DNA from: Vulcanimicrobium alpinum | GTDB taxonomy: Bacteria; Vulcanimicrobiota; Vulcanimicrobiia; Vulcanimicrobiales; Vulcanimicrobiaceae | Assembly (NCBI RefSeq): GCF_027923555.1 | Contig: NZ_AP025523.1 | Location: 2,918,484-2,982,483, forward strand | Direction of reading: 5' to 3' | DNA length: 64,000 nt | Shown: positions 27,246-35,035 of the stretch, in pieces | Layout: each line of letters starts with the position of its first letter | Numbering within the stretch: the stretch's first letter is position 1 | Position numbers and translations under genes: made by a program | The notes under the pieces: model-generated | The model's input: only the letters and a program-made list of their open reading frames with translations | The model's database searches: none | What the model was told of the DNA's origin: nothing

Positions 27246-27971
27246 TCAGCCGCGATGGAGGTTGTTGGCGATCCGCAGCATTTCATCGGCGGCCTGCACT
27301 CCCTTGGCGTTGGCTTCGTACGCGCGCTGTGCGCTGAGGATCTGCATGACGGACTCGACGATCGAGACGTTGGAACGCTCGAGCATCCCGAACGCGATCG
27401 ACGGCGCGCCGTGCGCGCCCGGCTCGACCAGCCGCGCGCGCCCGGACGCATCGGTCGGGACGAACAGCGTCGCGCCCGCCGGCCGCATCGCTTCAGGCGC
27501 CGGGAAGGTCGCGAGCCGCAGCCGCGCGATCGTGCGATCGCGATCGTGCGCGGTGTCGATTGCGACCCGCCCGTCGCGCTCGACGCGCACGGCGAGCGCA
27601 TCGCCGGGGATGCGCACGCCGTCGAGCCGCCAGCCCGCGCTGTTGCGCAGCGAGCCGTCGGGTTCGCGCGCGAACTCGCCGTTGCGCGTGTAAGCGCGGT
27701 GTCCGTCGCGTTCCACCACGAAAAATCCCGGCCCGTCGATCGCGACGTCGAAGGGGCCGCTGCTCTTCACCAGTTTGCCCTGCGCGAAAAGCGCGTGGCG
27801 GCCGAGCGTCGTCGTCCCCAAGCCGATCTCGCCGGCGCGCACGTCGGCGAACGTCGCGGCCGCGCCCTTGAAGCCGGCGACCTCGGCGTTGGCGAGGTTG
27901 TCGGCGACGATCTCGAGCTGCGTCTGCTGCGCGGCCATCCCGCTGGCGGCCGCATACATCGCGCGGTTCAT
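27246..27971 (-). CDS. flgG: flagellar distal rod protein FlgG
   Basis: 241-residue rod protein. The N-terminal coiled coil has the diagnostic QLEIVADNLANAEVAGFKG (the LANANTxGFK motif). The central part contains FDVAIDGPGFFVVERDGHRA and YTRNGEFAREPDG, and the C-terminal helix ESVMQILSAQRAYEANAKGV leads to the end. The protein assembles the rod through which the flagellar filament is built. It is slightly shorter than typical FlgG (about 260). The ATG overlaps the stop of the upstream flgF-like gene (ATGA). Confidence 0.9.
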   Translation of the reverse strand: MNRAMYAAASGMAAQQTQLEIVADNLANAEVAGFKGAAATFADVRAGEIGLGTTTLGRHALFAQGKLVKSSGPFDVAIDGPGFFVVERDGHRAYTRNGEFAREPDGSLRNSAGWRLDGVRIPGDALAVRVERDGRVAIDTAHDRDRTIARLRLATFPAPEAMRPAGATLFVPTDASGRARLVEPGAHGAPSIAFGMLERSNVSIVESVMQILSAQRAYEANAKGVQAADEMLRIANNLHRG

Positions 27972-28555
27972 TGCACGCGCACCACGTCGTTCGCCGACTT
28001 CTCGCGCGTCGCGTCGATCGCGAGCATCGTCTTCTGCGCGGTCTCGAACGCGCGCTGCGCGGTCAGGATCGCGAGCGTCTCGCCGATCGGGTTGACGGTG
28101 CTCGTCTCGAGCGCTCCGGAGAGCACGTGCGTTCCGGCCGGGAGCGCGAGCCGGTCGACGGCGCGGCCGCCGTCGCGGACCGTTCCGTCCGCGGCGATCG
28201 TCGCGCGCTCCGAGACGTGCAGCACACCGCAAGTTCCGCGGAGCGCACGGCCCCGGTCGTCGACGAGCCGGCCGTCGCGATCGCGGACGAACGCGCCGCT
28301 GCGCGTCGTCGCATCGCCCACGCGGAACGCGCCGTCGCCCAGCAGCGCCAGGTCGAAGGCCCGCCCGGTGCGGCGCACTGCGCCCTGCTCGTGCGTCGCG
28401 TGCGTCGACACCGCGAGACCGCGGGCGGAGAGCGTGATCGCGGCCTGGGCCTTGCGGTAGCCGTCGCTCGAGGCGTTGGCGAGGTTCTGTGTCGCGACGT
28501 CGAGCGCGCCGCGAGCGGCGCGCATCGCGCTGCCCATCCATTCCATCCCGTCCAT
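27968..28555 (-). CDS. flgF: flagellar basal-body rod protein (FlgF-like)
   Basis: 195-residue member of the flagellar rod/hook family. The N-terminus RGALDVATQNLANASSDGYR has the LANxxxxGYR form, and the C-terminal helix is ILTAQRAFETAQKTMLAIDA. The middle is short and includes LALLGDGAFRVG and GAFVRDRDGRLVDDRGRALR. First gene of the minus-strand operon flgF, flgG, flgJ-like, fliA, small protein. Several in-frame ATGs near the start leave 0-6 residues of uncertainty. No flagellar genes are seen elsewhere in the window. Confidence 0.82.
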   Translation of the reverse strand: MDGMEWMGSAMRAARGALDVATQNLANASSDGYRKAQAAITLSARGLAVSTHATHEQGAVRRTGRAFDLALLGDGAFRVGDATTRSGAFVRDRDGRLVDDRGRALRGTCGVLHVSERATIAADGTVRDGGRAVDRLALPAGTHVLSGALETSTVNPIGETLAILTAQRAFETAQKTMLAIDATREKSANDVVRVQ

Positions 28556-28709
28556 GCCCGCGATGCTAGCGACCGGGCGTTTCCGGGATGTGGCCGAGGC
28601 GTGTGCATTTCGGCCGCCGACGGGTCCGCCCGCGGAATCCAGCGCCCCGACGGCGTAACCCGCAAGGCAGAGGGTCGGGAGCGGACTCCCGGTCGGTCAG
28701 AGGATACGG

Positions 28710-29333
28710 ATGGAAATCGGGATCTTGGGCTCCGGAAACATCGGAGGCAACCTCGCGCGATTGTTCGCGCGCGCCGGGCACCACGTGCGCATCGCCAACT
28801 CGCGCGGACCGGAGTCCCTCCGCAGCCTCGTCGCGTCGATCGGCGAGAACGCCGAAGCCTCAACCCCCCAAGATGCCGTCGACAAGGCCGATCTGGTCGT
28901 GGTCGCCGTCCCCTGGACGAAGCGCGAAGAGGTGCTCGGCGAGACCGGCCCGTTCGACGACAAGATCGTCGTCGACGCGATGAACCCGTACACCGAGGAC
29001 TTCGAGATCGAAGACCTCGACCGCACCTCGAGCGAGGTCACCCGCGGCCTGGTCCCGGGTGCGCTGGTCGTCAAGGCGTTCAACACCATCTTCTACAAGC
29101 GGCTCGCCGACGAGGGGAAGCCGAAGGGCGCCCCTGGCCGGCTCGCGATCCCGGTCGCCGGCGACGACCCCGGCGCAAAGCAGGTCGTCATGGACCTGAT
29201 CGATGCGATCGGTTTCGACCCCGTCGACAACGGCGGGCTCAAGGAAGGCGGCCGCAAGCAGCAGCCGGGCTCGCCGATCTACAACAACCCGATCGGCGCC
29301 GCCGATATGAAAGACCGGCTGGCCCGGATCTGA
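28710..29333 (+). CDS. NADPH-dependent F420 reductase-like/NADP oxidoreductase, coenzyme F420-dependent family
   Basis: 207-residue Rossmann protein starting MEIGILGSGNIGGNLARLFA, then HHVRIANSRGPESL (NADP-phosphate-binding SR). KADLVVVAVPW and VKAFNTIFYKRLADEG follow. It belongs to the NAD-binding F420-like reductase family; most bacterial members act as predicted reductases with unknown substrates. AGAGGA lies 6 bases upstream of the ATG. The 154-base gap before it contains a CGGGAG-CGGA-CTCCCG hairpin but no recognised element. Confidence 0.82.
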   Translation: MEIGILGSGNIGGNLARLFARAGHHVRIANSRGPESLRSLVASIGENAEASTPQDAVDKADLVVVAVPWTKREEVLGETGPFDDKIVVDAMNPYTEDFEIEDLDRTSSEVTRGLVPGALVVKAFNTIFYKRLADEGKPKGAPGRLAIPVAGDDPGAKQVVMDLIDAIGFDPVDNGGLKEGGRKQQPGSPIYNNPIGAADMKDRLARI

Positions 29334-29337
29334 GACG

Positions 29338-30090
29338 CTAGGAGATCGCGCGGATCGCGCCGCCGTCGACCGGGATCGTCATCCCGGTGACGTACGACGC
29401 GCGCTCCGAAGCGAGGAACGCCACCACCGACGCGAACTCGTCGGGCCGGCCGAAGCGCCGCAGCGGGATCGCCTCGGCCTGTTCGGGCTTGGCGCCGAAG
29501 TGCTTGAGGCGGTCGGTCAGGATCAGCCCGGGCGCGACGTTGTTCACCGTGATCCCGTGCGCGCCGACTTCCTCCGCCAGCAGCTTCGCCATCCCGACGA
29601 CGCCCGCGCGCATCGCGGTCGAGAGCATCGAGCCCGGAAGCAGCGAGCGTACCGACATGCTGACGACGTTGATGATGCGGCCGTGCCCGTCATGCGGGAG
29701 ATGCGGCAGAACCAGCCGCGTCATCCGCACCGTGCTGCGCAGGCTCAGTTCGAACGCCGCGAACCACGCATCGTCGTCGAAGTCGTCGAAGCGCCCGAAC
29801 GGCGGGCCGCCGGCGTTGTTGACGAGGATATCGATCCGGCCGAGTTCGCCCAGCGCCGTTTCGACGAAACGCTGCGACTGCACCGCGTCGGTGACGTCGA
29901 CGGGGATCGCAACGACGCGGCAGCCGGTGCGCTCGCGGATCGCCGCCGCCGTCGCATCGAGTTCACCGGCATCGCGTGCGCCGATCGCGACGTCGGCGCC
30001 TTCGTTCGCCAGCGCCTCGGCCGTCGCGCGCCCCAGCCCCTTGCTCGCGGCGAGGACGAGCGCGGCGCGTCCGGCCAGGCCGAAATCCAT
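29338..30090 (-). CDS. SDR-family oxidoreductase lacking the catalytic tyrosine
   Basis: 250-residue short-chain dehydrogenase-like protein. The cofactor site is LVLAASKGLGRATAEALA, and LVNNAGG is present. Where the YxxxK pair is expected, the sequence reads SMLSTAMRAGVVGMAKLLAE. The Lys is kept but the Tyr is absent, as in the FabG-like subgroup with a degenerate active site. APGLILTDRL and YVTGMTIPVDGGA complete the fold. Its ATG abuts the divIVA stop, placing it last in the lgt, yggS, sepF, divIVA run. Confidence 0.87.
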   Translation of the reverse strand: MDFGLAGRAALVLAASKGLGRATAEALANEGADVAIGARDAGELDATAAAIRERTGCRVVAIPVDVTDAVQSQRFVETALGELGRIDILVNNAGGPPFGRFDDFDDDAWFAAFELSLRSTVRMTRLVLPHLPHDGHGRIINVVSMSVRSLLPGSMLSTAMRAGVVGMAKLLAEEVGAHGITVNNVAPGLILTDRLKHFGAKPEQAEAIPLRRFGRPDEFASVVAFLASERASYVTGMTIPVDGGAIRAIS

Positions 30091-30798
30091 CTACTGGACG
30101 AGCTTGCGCGCACGCACTCCGTTGTTGATCGGGAGCTGATCCGTCTCGTCGATCTCCGACTTCACCAGCGGGAGCCGATCGGCGGGCGTGCGCTGCGGTT
30201 TTGCGGGCGCAGCGGGCGCCTGGGCGGCCGACGCGTCGGCGGGCGACGGTTTTTCGGGCGGTGCGGACTTCTCGGCGGGTGCCGCCTCGGCGGGCTCCGC
30301 CGGCGCAGCGTCCGCGACCGGCGCCGGCGCGACCGCGCGCAACGGCCCCGTGTCGCCTTGGCGATCGATCAGCGAGAGGTGCGACATCAGCAACGAACGC
30401 AGCTCGCTCTTTGCCTTCTCGGCGGTGTCGCGATGGCGCTGCGCTTCGCGGCGCGAGTCGTCGATGCGGTCGCCGAGCAGCGCGATCTCGCGTTCGGCGG
30501 CGATCCGCGCCTCCTGCTTGATCAGATCGGCCTCTTTGTGCGCGTTCGCTTTCACTTCGTCGGCGGTGCGCTGGGCGAGGATGAGCGTCTGGTTCATCGT
30601 CTCTTCCATCGCCTTGAAGTGCGAGATCCGGTCGCGCAGGTCGGCAATCTCCGCTTCGAGCGCAGCGCGCGCCTGCGCCTCGTCTTCGAGCGTCTCCATG
30701 ATCTCTTCGAGGAAATGATCGACGTCGGAGCGGTCGTAGCCCTGCAGGGCTTTCTTGAACGCTTTGTGCTGGATGTCGACGATCGTGACTTTCGCCAT
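30091..30798 (-). CDS. divIVA: DivIVA-domain protein
   Basis: 235 residues. The N-terminal DIQHKAFKKALQGYDRSDVD is the membrane-binding DivIVA domain, normally attracted to curved membrane. It is followed by a long coiled coil (about residues 35-140) and an Ala/Pro/Glu-rich disordered tail. DivIVA organises cell poles or septa. ATG 30798 was chosen because the upstream sepF stop overlaps it (TGATG) and because the conserved domain starts immediately. The gene order yggS, sepF, divIVA matches the ylm cluster of Gram-positive bacteria, and it is unusual to find it next to outer-membrane genes. Confidence 0.92.
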   Translation of the reverse strand: MAKVTIVDIQHKAFKKALQGYDRSDVDHFLEEIMETLEDEAQARAALEAEIADLRDRISHFKAMEETMNQTLILAQRTADEVKANAHKEADLIKQEARIAAEREIALLGDRIDDSRREAQRHRDTAEKAKSELRSLLMSHLSLIDRQGDTGPLRAVAPAPVADAAPAEPAEAAPAEKSAPPEKPSPADASAAQAPAAPAKPQRTPADRLPLVKSEIDETDQLPINNGVRARKLVQ

Positions 30799-31214
30799 CA
30801 ACGCAGATCCTTGATTCCGAGCAGGCCGTCGTTGTCGAGTTGCTCTTTCACGCCGGCCGAGTTGACGTTGACGCCGGACGGAACGATCAGATAGATCGCC
30901 TCGGCGAGTTTTTGAATGCGGCCGTCGATCGTGTACGCGACGCCGGAGGTGAAGTCGACGACGCGCTGGAGCAGGTTGCGGTCGGCACCCTGCACGTTGA
31001 CGATCACGACCTGACGCGAACGCAGGGCGTCCGCGATCTCGGTGACGTCGGCGAACGAGCGCGGTGCGAAGACCGCGACCGAACCGCCGGGCCGCCGCGA
31101 CGCGTCGGTCAGCGGCACGACGTTGCGCTTCGCGCCGACTTCGTCGGGGTAGAGTTCTTCTTCGTCCTCGTCGTTGATCGCAAACCACGATCCGATACGG
31201 GCGAACACGCTCAT
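30798..31214 (-). CDS. sepF: cell-division protein SepF
   Basis: 138 residues. It starts SVFARIGSWFAINDEDEEEL, an N-terminal amphipathic membrane anchor, followed by an acidic linker. The globular dimer domain is VAVFAPRSFADVTEIADALR, then DRNLLQRVVDFTSGVAYTID and ending ...YLIVPSGVNV. SepF anchors FtsZ to the membrane where FtsA is missing or supports it. ATG 31214 overlaps the yggS stop (ATGA). Confidence 0.93.
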   Translation of the reverse strand: MSVFARIGSWFAINDEDEEELYPDEVGAKRNVVPLTDASRRPGGSVAVFAPRSFADVTEIADALRSRQVVIVNVQGADRNLLQRVVDFTSGVAYTIDGRIQKLAEAIYLIVPSGVNVNSAGVKEQLDNDGLLGIKDLR

Positions 31215-31891
31215 GCTGCGTTCCTTTCTTTCGCGGGACGCGGCCCGAAGATTGCCGTGCCGATCCGGATCATCGTCGATCCGTACCGCACGGCGCGTTC
31301 CCAATCACCCGACATCCCCAGCGACAGCGTCGTCCCGCCGACCTGTTCGAACGTCTCCCGCGCGCGGGCGAACGCGCCGTCGACGTCGCCGTCGAGCGGC
31401 CCGATCGCCATCACGCCGTCGACGTCGAGGCCTTCGTCGCGCAGGCGCGCGGCAAGCCCCGGCGCCTCGCGCGGCGCCGCACCGAACCGTTCCGACGGCG
31501 AGACGTTCACCTGCACGAGAACGCGCAGACGGCGCCCGGCGTCGCGCGACGCCTTTGCAAGCGCGAGGCCGGCGTCGAGCCGATCGACGCTCTGCACGAC
31601 GTCGAACAAACCGGCGACCGCTTTCGCTTTGTTCGTCTGCACGTGGCCGATGAAGTGCCGCGTGCACGGCGGAAGGTCGACGTACTTCTCGCGCGCTTCC
31701 TGGACGTAGTTCTCTCCGATGTCGGCAAGACCGGCACCGAGCGCCTGCAGCACCGCCTCGCGCGGATGCTTCTTGGTGACCGCGAGGATCGCGACCGATC
31801 CTGCGGCCCGACCGGCGGCGACGCTGACGTCGTCGACGCGTTCGCGCAGCGCCGCTACGCGCTCCGCGACCGTTCCCGTGGCGAGGGCCAT
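31211..31891 (-). CDS. yggS: PLP homeostasis protein, YggS/YlmE family
   Basis: 226-residue fold-type III PLP-binding protein. SVAILAVTKKHPREAVLQAL carries the PLP Lys, and LADIGENYVQEAREKY, RHFIGHVQTNKAK and LSLGMSGDWERAVRYGSTMI (phosphate contacts) follow. These proteins buffer pyridoxal phosphate and affect amino-acid pools. ATG 31891 was preferred over an upstream ATG that would overlap lgt. It precedes sepF with a 4-base overlap. Confidence 0.92.
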   Translation of the reverse strand: MALATGTVAERVAALRERVDDVSVAAGRAAGSVAILAVTKKHPREAVLQALGAGLADIGENYVQEAREKYVDLPPCTRHFIGHVQTNKAKAVAGLFDVVQSVDRLDAGLALAKASRDAGRRLRVLVQVNVSPSERFGAAPREAPGLAARLRDEGLDVDGVMAIGPLDGDVDGAFARARETFEQVGGTTLSLGMSGDWERAVRYGSTMIRIGTAIFGPRPAKERNAA

Positions 31892-31940
31892 GGACCGGTA
31901 TCTTCGCTGCGCCGGCCGGAAAACCCGCGCTCGCATGCGA

Positions 31941-32771
31941 TCAGGCCGGCGCGTTTTCCATCCGCGTCGTGGTGCGCACACCGCGCCGGTACGAGTACGC
32001 GATCATCGCGATCCCGATGAAAATTTGTACCACGGCGACGAACTGGCCGCCGTCCAGGCCCAGCACGGTGAAGCCCGGCTCGCGCCAGATCTCGGCGACC
32101 GAGCGCGTGATCCCGTAGATGGTGAACCACGTCCAGGCGACGACGCCGTCGGGCGGACGCGAGCGGTAGACGAGCAGGATCACCGGAAGCGTCAGGATGT
32201 CGAGGATCGCTTCGAAGATCTGCGAGGGATAGCGCGGGCCGTCCGGATACGCCGGGAACGTGACGCAGTACGGATGGTCGGGATTGCAGAGTTTCCCCGG
32301 CAGCTCGTCGTTGATGAAGTTGACGAGCCGGGTGGTGAAGATCCCGATCGAGAGCAGCGGCACCACTTCGTCGCCGAGGATCCCGAAGGTGAGGCCGGGA
32401 TGCTTGCGCAGGAAGAGCAGGATCGCGAGGATCACGCCGACGAGCGCGCCGTGGAACGCCATCCCGCCTTCCCAGATCGCGATGAACTTCAGCGGGTGGG
32501 CGGCGTAGTCGGCGAAGTTGTGCTTCGTGATCCAGTCCGCGATCAAGAAGCCGGTGCGCCCGCCGACGAGGACGCCGACCAGCGCGTAGACGAGGAAGTC
32601 CTGGATCTGATCGCTGGTGAGCCCGAGGCGCCGGCGTCCGGCGGGACGGTTCATCCACAGAAACACGCAGATGAACCCGAACAAGTACGAGAGGCCGTAC
32701 CAGTGCACGGCGACCGGGCCGATCCGGAACGCGATCGGATCGATGTTCGGATAGCTGAACCAGTGGCTCAC
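31941..32771 (-). CDS. lgt: prolipoprotein diacylglyceryl transferase
   Basis: 276-residue polytopic enzyme that transfers diacylglycerol to the lipobox Cys of prolipoproteins. Seven membrane helices are visible. RIGPVAVHWYGLSYLFGFI, VGGRTGFLIAD, the active-site loop EGGMAFHGALVG and YGITRSVAEIWREP are conserved. The GTG start at 32771 was chosen at SHWFSYPNIDPIAF; an open extension is Arg/Pro noise and overlaps the divergent ccdA region. Its likely substrates include the PrsA and cupredoxin lipoproteins in this window; lspA lies about 0.9 kb away on the other strand. Confidence 0.93.
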   Translation of the reverse strand: MSHWFSYPNIDPIAFRIGPVAVHWYGLSYLFGFICVFLWMNRPAGRRRLGLTSDQIQDFLVYALVGVLVGGRTGFLIADWITKHNFADYAAHPLKFIAIWEGGMAFHGALVGVILAILLFLRKHPGLTFGILGDEVVPLLSIGIFTTRLVNFINDELPGKLCNPDHPYCVTFPAYPDGPRYPSQIFEAILDILTLPVILLVYRSRPPDGVVAWTWFTIYGITRSVAEIWREPGFTVLGLDGGQFVAVVQIFIGIAMIAYSYRRGVRTTTRMENAPA

Positions 32772-32887
32772 CCGGCGGCAGTTACGGCGCGGGGGTGCCG
32801 GCTCCCCGTGACCCGCGCTCCCTCGTTCTGCTTGCCACCGCGGCGGCACCAGGCGCGGTTGTGGAGGCGTCAAACCCCGGGAGTGCC

Positions 32888-33610
32888 GTGAACTCAGTCA
32901 ACATCCTCACCGCTTTCCTCGCCGGCGTCGTCTCCTTCGTCTCGCCCTGCGTCCTGCCGCTGATCCCGGCCTACCTCTCGTTCCTCACCGGCTCGAGCCT
33001 CGAGGAGCTCAAGGCGCAGACCGACGCCGGCGACCGCGCGCGCGTGATGATCCACGCGCTGGCGTTCATCGGCGGCTTCACGCTGGTGTTCATGGCGCTC
33101 GGATTCACGGCGAGCGCGGTCGGGACGGCGCTGATTCAGTACCGCGACTGGGTCGCGAAGATCGGCGGCGTCATCGTGATCGTGCTGGGTCTCAACATGA
33201 TCGGCGTCTTCAAGATCCCGTTCCTGATGATGGACAAGCGGCCGCAGTTCCGCAGCGCGAACCGCTCGTACATCGCGTCGTTTCTCGTCGGGCTGGGATT
33301 CGCCGCCGGCTGGTCGCCGTGCATCGGTCCGATCTTGGCGGGAATTCTGCTGAAGGCGAGTCAGGAGCAGTTCGCTGAGGCGACGGTGCTGCTGTTCTTC
33401 TACTCGATGGGCCTGGGACTGCCGTTCTTCCTGACCGCGGCGCTGATCTCGCGCGCGCTCGGCGCGCTCAACCGCGTGAAGCGGTATCTGGGCGCGATCG
33501 AGGTCGGCGCCGGCGCGTTTCTCGTTGCGACCGGCGTCGTGCTGGTGACCGGAACGTTCGGGCGCGTCGCGGGCTTCTTCTATCAATACGTGAAACCGCC
33601 GAGCCTGTAA
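32888..33610 (+). CDS. ccdA: cytochrome c biogenesis/thiol-disulfide relay protein CcdA
   Basis: 240-residue membrane protein with six hydrophobic helices and the paired CcdA motifs FVSPCVLPLIPAYLSFLTG and GWSPCIGPILAGILLKA, each with one redox Cys. It passes electrons from cytoplasmic thioredoxin to periplasmic proteins for haem attachment and disulfide reduction. GTG 32888 is preceded by GGGAG at 5 bases; an upstream ATG at 32795 would add 31 residues with no ribosome-binding site. A haem-binding (CXXCH) barrel and an SCO protein occur further along this window and would need such a relay. Confidence 0.9.
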   Translation: MNSVNILTAFLAGVVSFVSPCVLPLIPAYLSFLTGSSLEELKAQTDAGDRARVMIHALAFIGGFTLVFMALGFTASAVGTALIQYRDWVAKIGGVIVIVLGLNMIGVFKIPFLMMDKRPQFRSANRSYIASFLVGLGFAAGWSPCIGPILAGILLKASQEQFAEATVLLFFYSMGLGLPFFLTAALISRALGALNRVKRYLGAIEVGAGAFLVATGVVLVTGTFGRVAGFFYQYVKPPSL

Positions 33611-33676
33611 CACGCAGGCCGTGAAGCAAGTAAGCGAGCCGTAGGACCCGACGACCGGCGCGCGAACCCGCGACCG

Positions 33677-34126
33677 GTGATCGTCCTGTGGGTGGTGGCC
33701 GCCGTCGTGTTCGTGCTCGACCGGTGGTCCAAAGCACTCGTGCTCGGCTCGTTCGTTCCCGGCGAGAGCCGGATCGTCGTGCCGCACCTGCTGTGGTGGA
33801 CGTTCGTGCAGAACACGCACGGCGCGTTCGGATTGTTCGGCAACTCGCCGGCGCTGCTGATCGCCCTCGCGATCATCGTGTTGGGGATCTTTGCGTACGC
33901 GTTCCGCGACGCCGTCGGGAATTCTCAGGCGGTGCGGATCGCGTTCGGGATGATCCTCGGCGGAGCGGTCGGGAACATCGTCGACCGCGTCCAGCATCAG
34001 TGGGTCGTCGACTTCATCGACTTCAAGACGATCTGGCCGAACGTCTTCAACATTGCCGACGCGTCGATCACGGTGGGCGTCGCGCTGCTCGTCATCGCGG
34101 CGCTGCGCCGCGAGGCGAGCGTCTGA
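33677..34126 (+). CDS. lspA: lipoprotein signal peptidase
   Basis: 149-residue membrane aspartyl protease that cleaves signal peptides of diacylated prolipoproteins. FVLDRWSKALVL, FVQNTHGAFGLF, the first catalytic Asp in GGAVGNIVDRVQHQWVVDFI and the second in FNIADASITVGV are all present. The start is GTG. The 66-base gap to ccdA contains no clear promoter. The stop overlaps a CTG that appears to start rluD. Confidence 0.95.
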   Translation: MIVLWVVAAVVFVLDRWSKALVLGSFVPGESRIVVPHLLWWTFVQNTHGAFGLFGNSPALLIALAIIVLGIFAYAFRDAVGNSQAVRIAFGMILGGAVGNIVDRVQHQWVVDFIDFKTIWPNVFNIADASITVGVALLVIAALRREASV

Positions 34127-35031
34127 CGCACCGCGTCGACGACGCCGAGGCGGGGACGCGCCTCGACGTCCTGCTCGCGCGCCTGACCGGATTCTCGCGC
34201 TCGCACGTCTCCTCCGCGCTGCGCGCGGGCGCCGCAACGGTGAACGGCGCGTCCGGGAAGCCGAGCACCTTGCTCGAAGCCGGCGACGACGTCACCTACG
34301 CGATCGAGCCGCCGCGTCCGCTCGACGCCCAGGCCGAAGCGATCGCGCTCGACGTCGTGTACGAAGACGGCGACCTGCTCGTCGTCGACAAGCCCGCCGG
34401 GATGGTGACGCACCCTGCGCACGGCGCGACGGACGGAACGCTGGTGAACGCGCTCCTCGCGCACGTCGAGCATCTCCCGGGCGAGCGGATCCGCGCGGGG
34501 CTGATCCACCGCCTCGACCGCGACACCTCGGGGCTGCTGCTGGTCGCCAAGACCGACGACGCGCTCGGGACGCTCGGGCGCGCGATGCAGGCGCGCTACA
34601 TCGAACGCGAATACCGCGGGATCGTCGTCGGCGTCCCCGACGATCCGGCCGGAACGATCCGCGGCGCGATCGGCCGCGATCCGCGCAACCGCATGAAGTA
34701 CGCGATCCGCAGCGAGGGCAAACCCGCGGTCACGCACTACGAACTGCGCGAGAGGCTCGCCGGCGCGAGCGAGCTGACGTTCCGGCTCGAAACGGGACGC
34801 ACGCACCAGATTCGCGTGCACATGGCGGCGCTCGGTCACCCGGTGGTGAACGATCCGATCTACGGCAGGAGTGATTCGCGCCTCCCGCTCCCGGGCCAGG
34901 CGCTGCACGCGTGGCGGCTGCGCTTCAAGCACCCGCGCACGAAGCAGATGCTCTCGTTCGAGAGCGAACCGCCGCCGGAATATCTCGCGACGCTGGCGCT
35001 GTTCCGGCGCAGCGAACCCGGCCGCGGATGA
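34123..35031 (+). CDS. rluD: RluD-type pseudouridine synthase (CTG start proposed)
   Basis: 302 residues. The S4-like N-terminus is THRVDDAEAGTRLDVLLARL, the catalytic motif is HRLDRDTSGLLLVAK with the nucleophilic Asp, and the region ending LETGRTHQIRVHMA follows. It makes pseudouridine in 23S rRNA. No ATG, GTG or TTG lies in frame near the N-terminal homology. A CTG at 34123 overlaps the lspA stop as CTGA, with GAGG 7 bases before it, so CTG initiation by coupling is the best reading. lspA followed by rluD is a common pair in Firmicutes. Confidence 0.9.
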   Translation: MTHRVDDAEAGTRLDVLLARLTGFSRSHVSSALRAGAATVNGASGKPSTLLEAGDDVTYAIEPPRPLDAQAEAIALDVVYEDGDLLVVDKPAGMVTHPAHGATDGTLVNALLAHVEHLPGERIRAGLIHRLDRDTSGLLLVAKTDDALGTLGRAMQARYIEREYRGIVVGVPDDPAGTIRGAIGRDPRNRMKYAIRSEGKPAVTHYELRERLAGASELTFRLETGRTHQIRVHMAALGHPVVNDPIYGRSDSRLPLPGQALHAWRLRFKHPRTKQMLSFESEPPPEYLATLALFRRSEPGRG

Positions 35032-35035
35032 TGCG

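Noticed and set aside
28556-28709. Riboswitch before the F420-like oxidoreductase gene
   Set aside because: Only one 6-bp hairpin (CGGGAG/CTCCCG) with no terminator or conserved core could be seen.
34871-35035. Extended N-terminus for Tgt overlapping rluD
   Set aside because: The extension is Arg-rich noise antiparallel to no conserved feature; the family start MIGDFVVHA lies at 35036 just after rluD.
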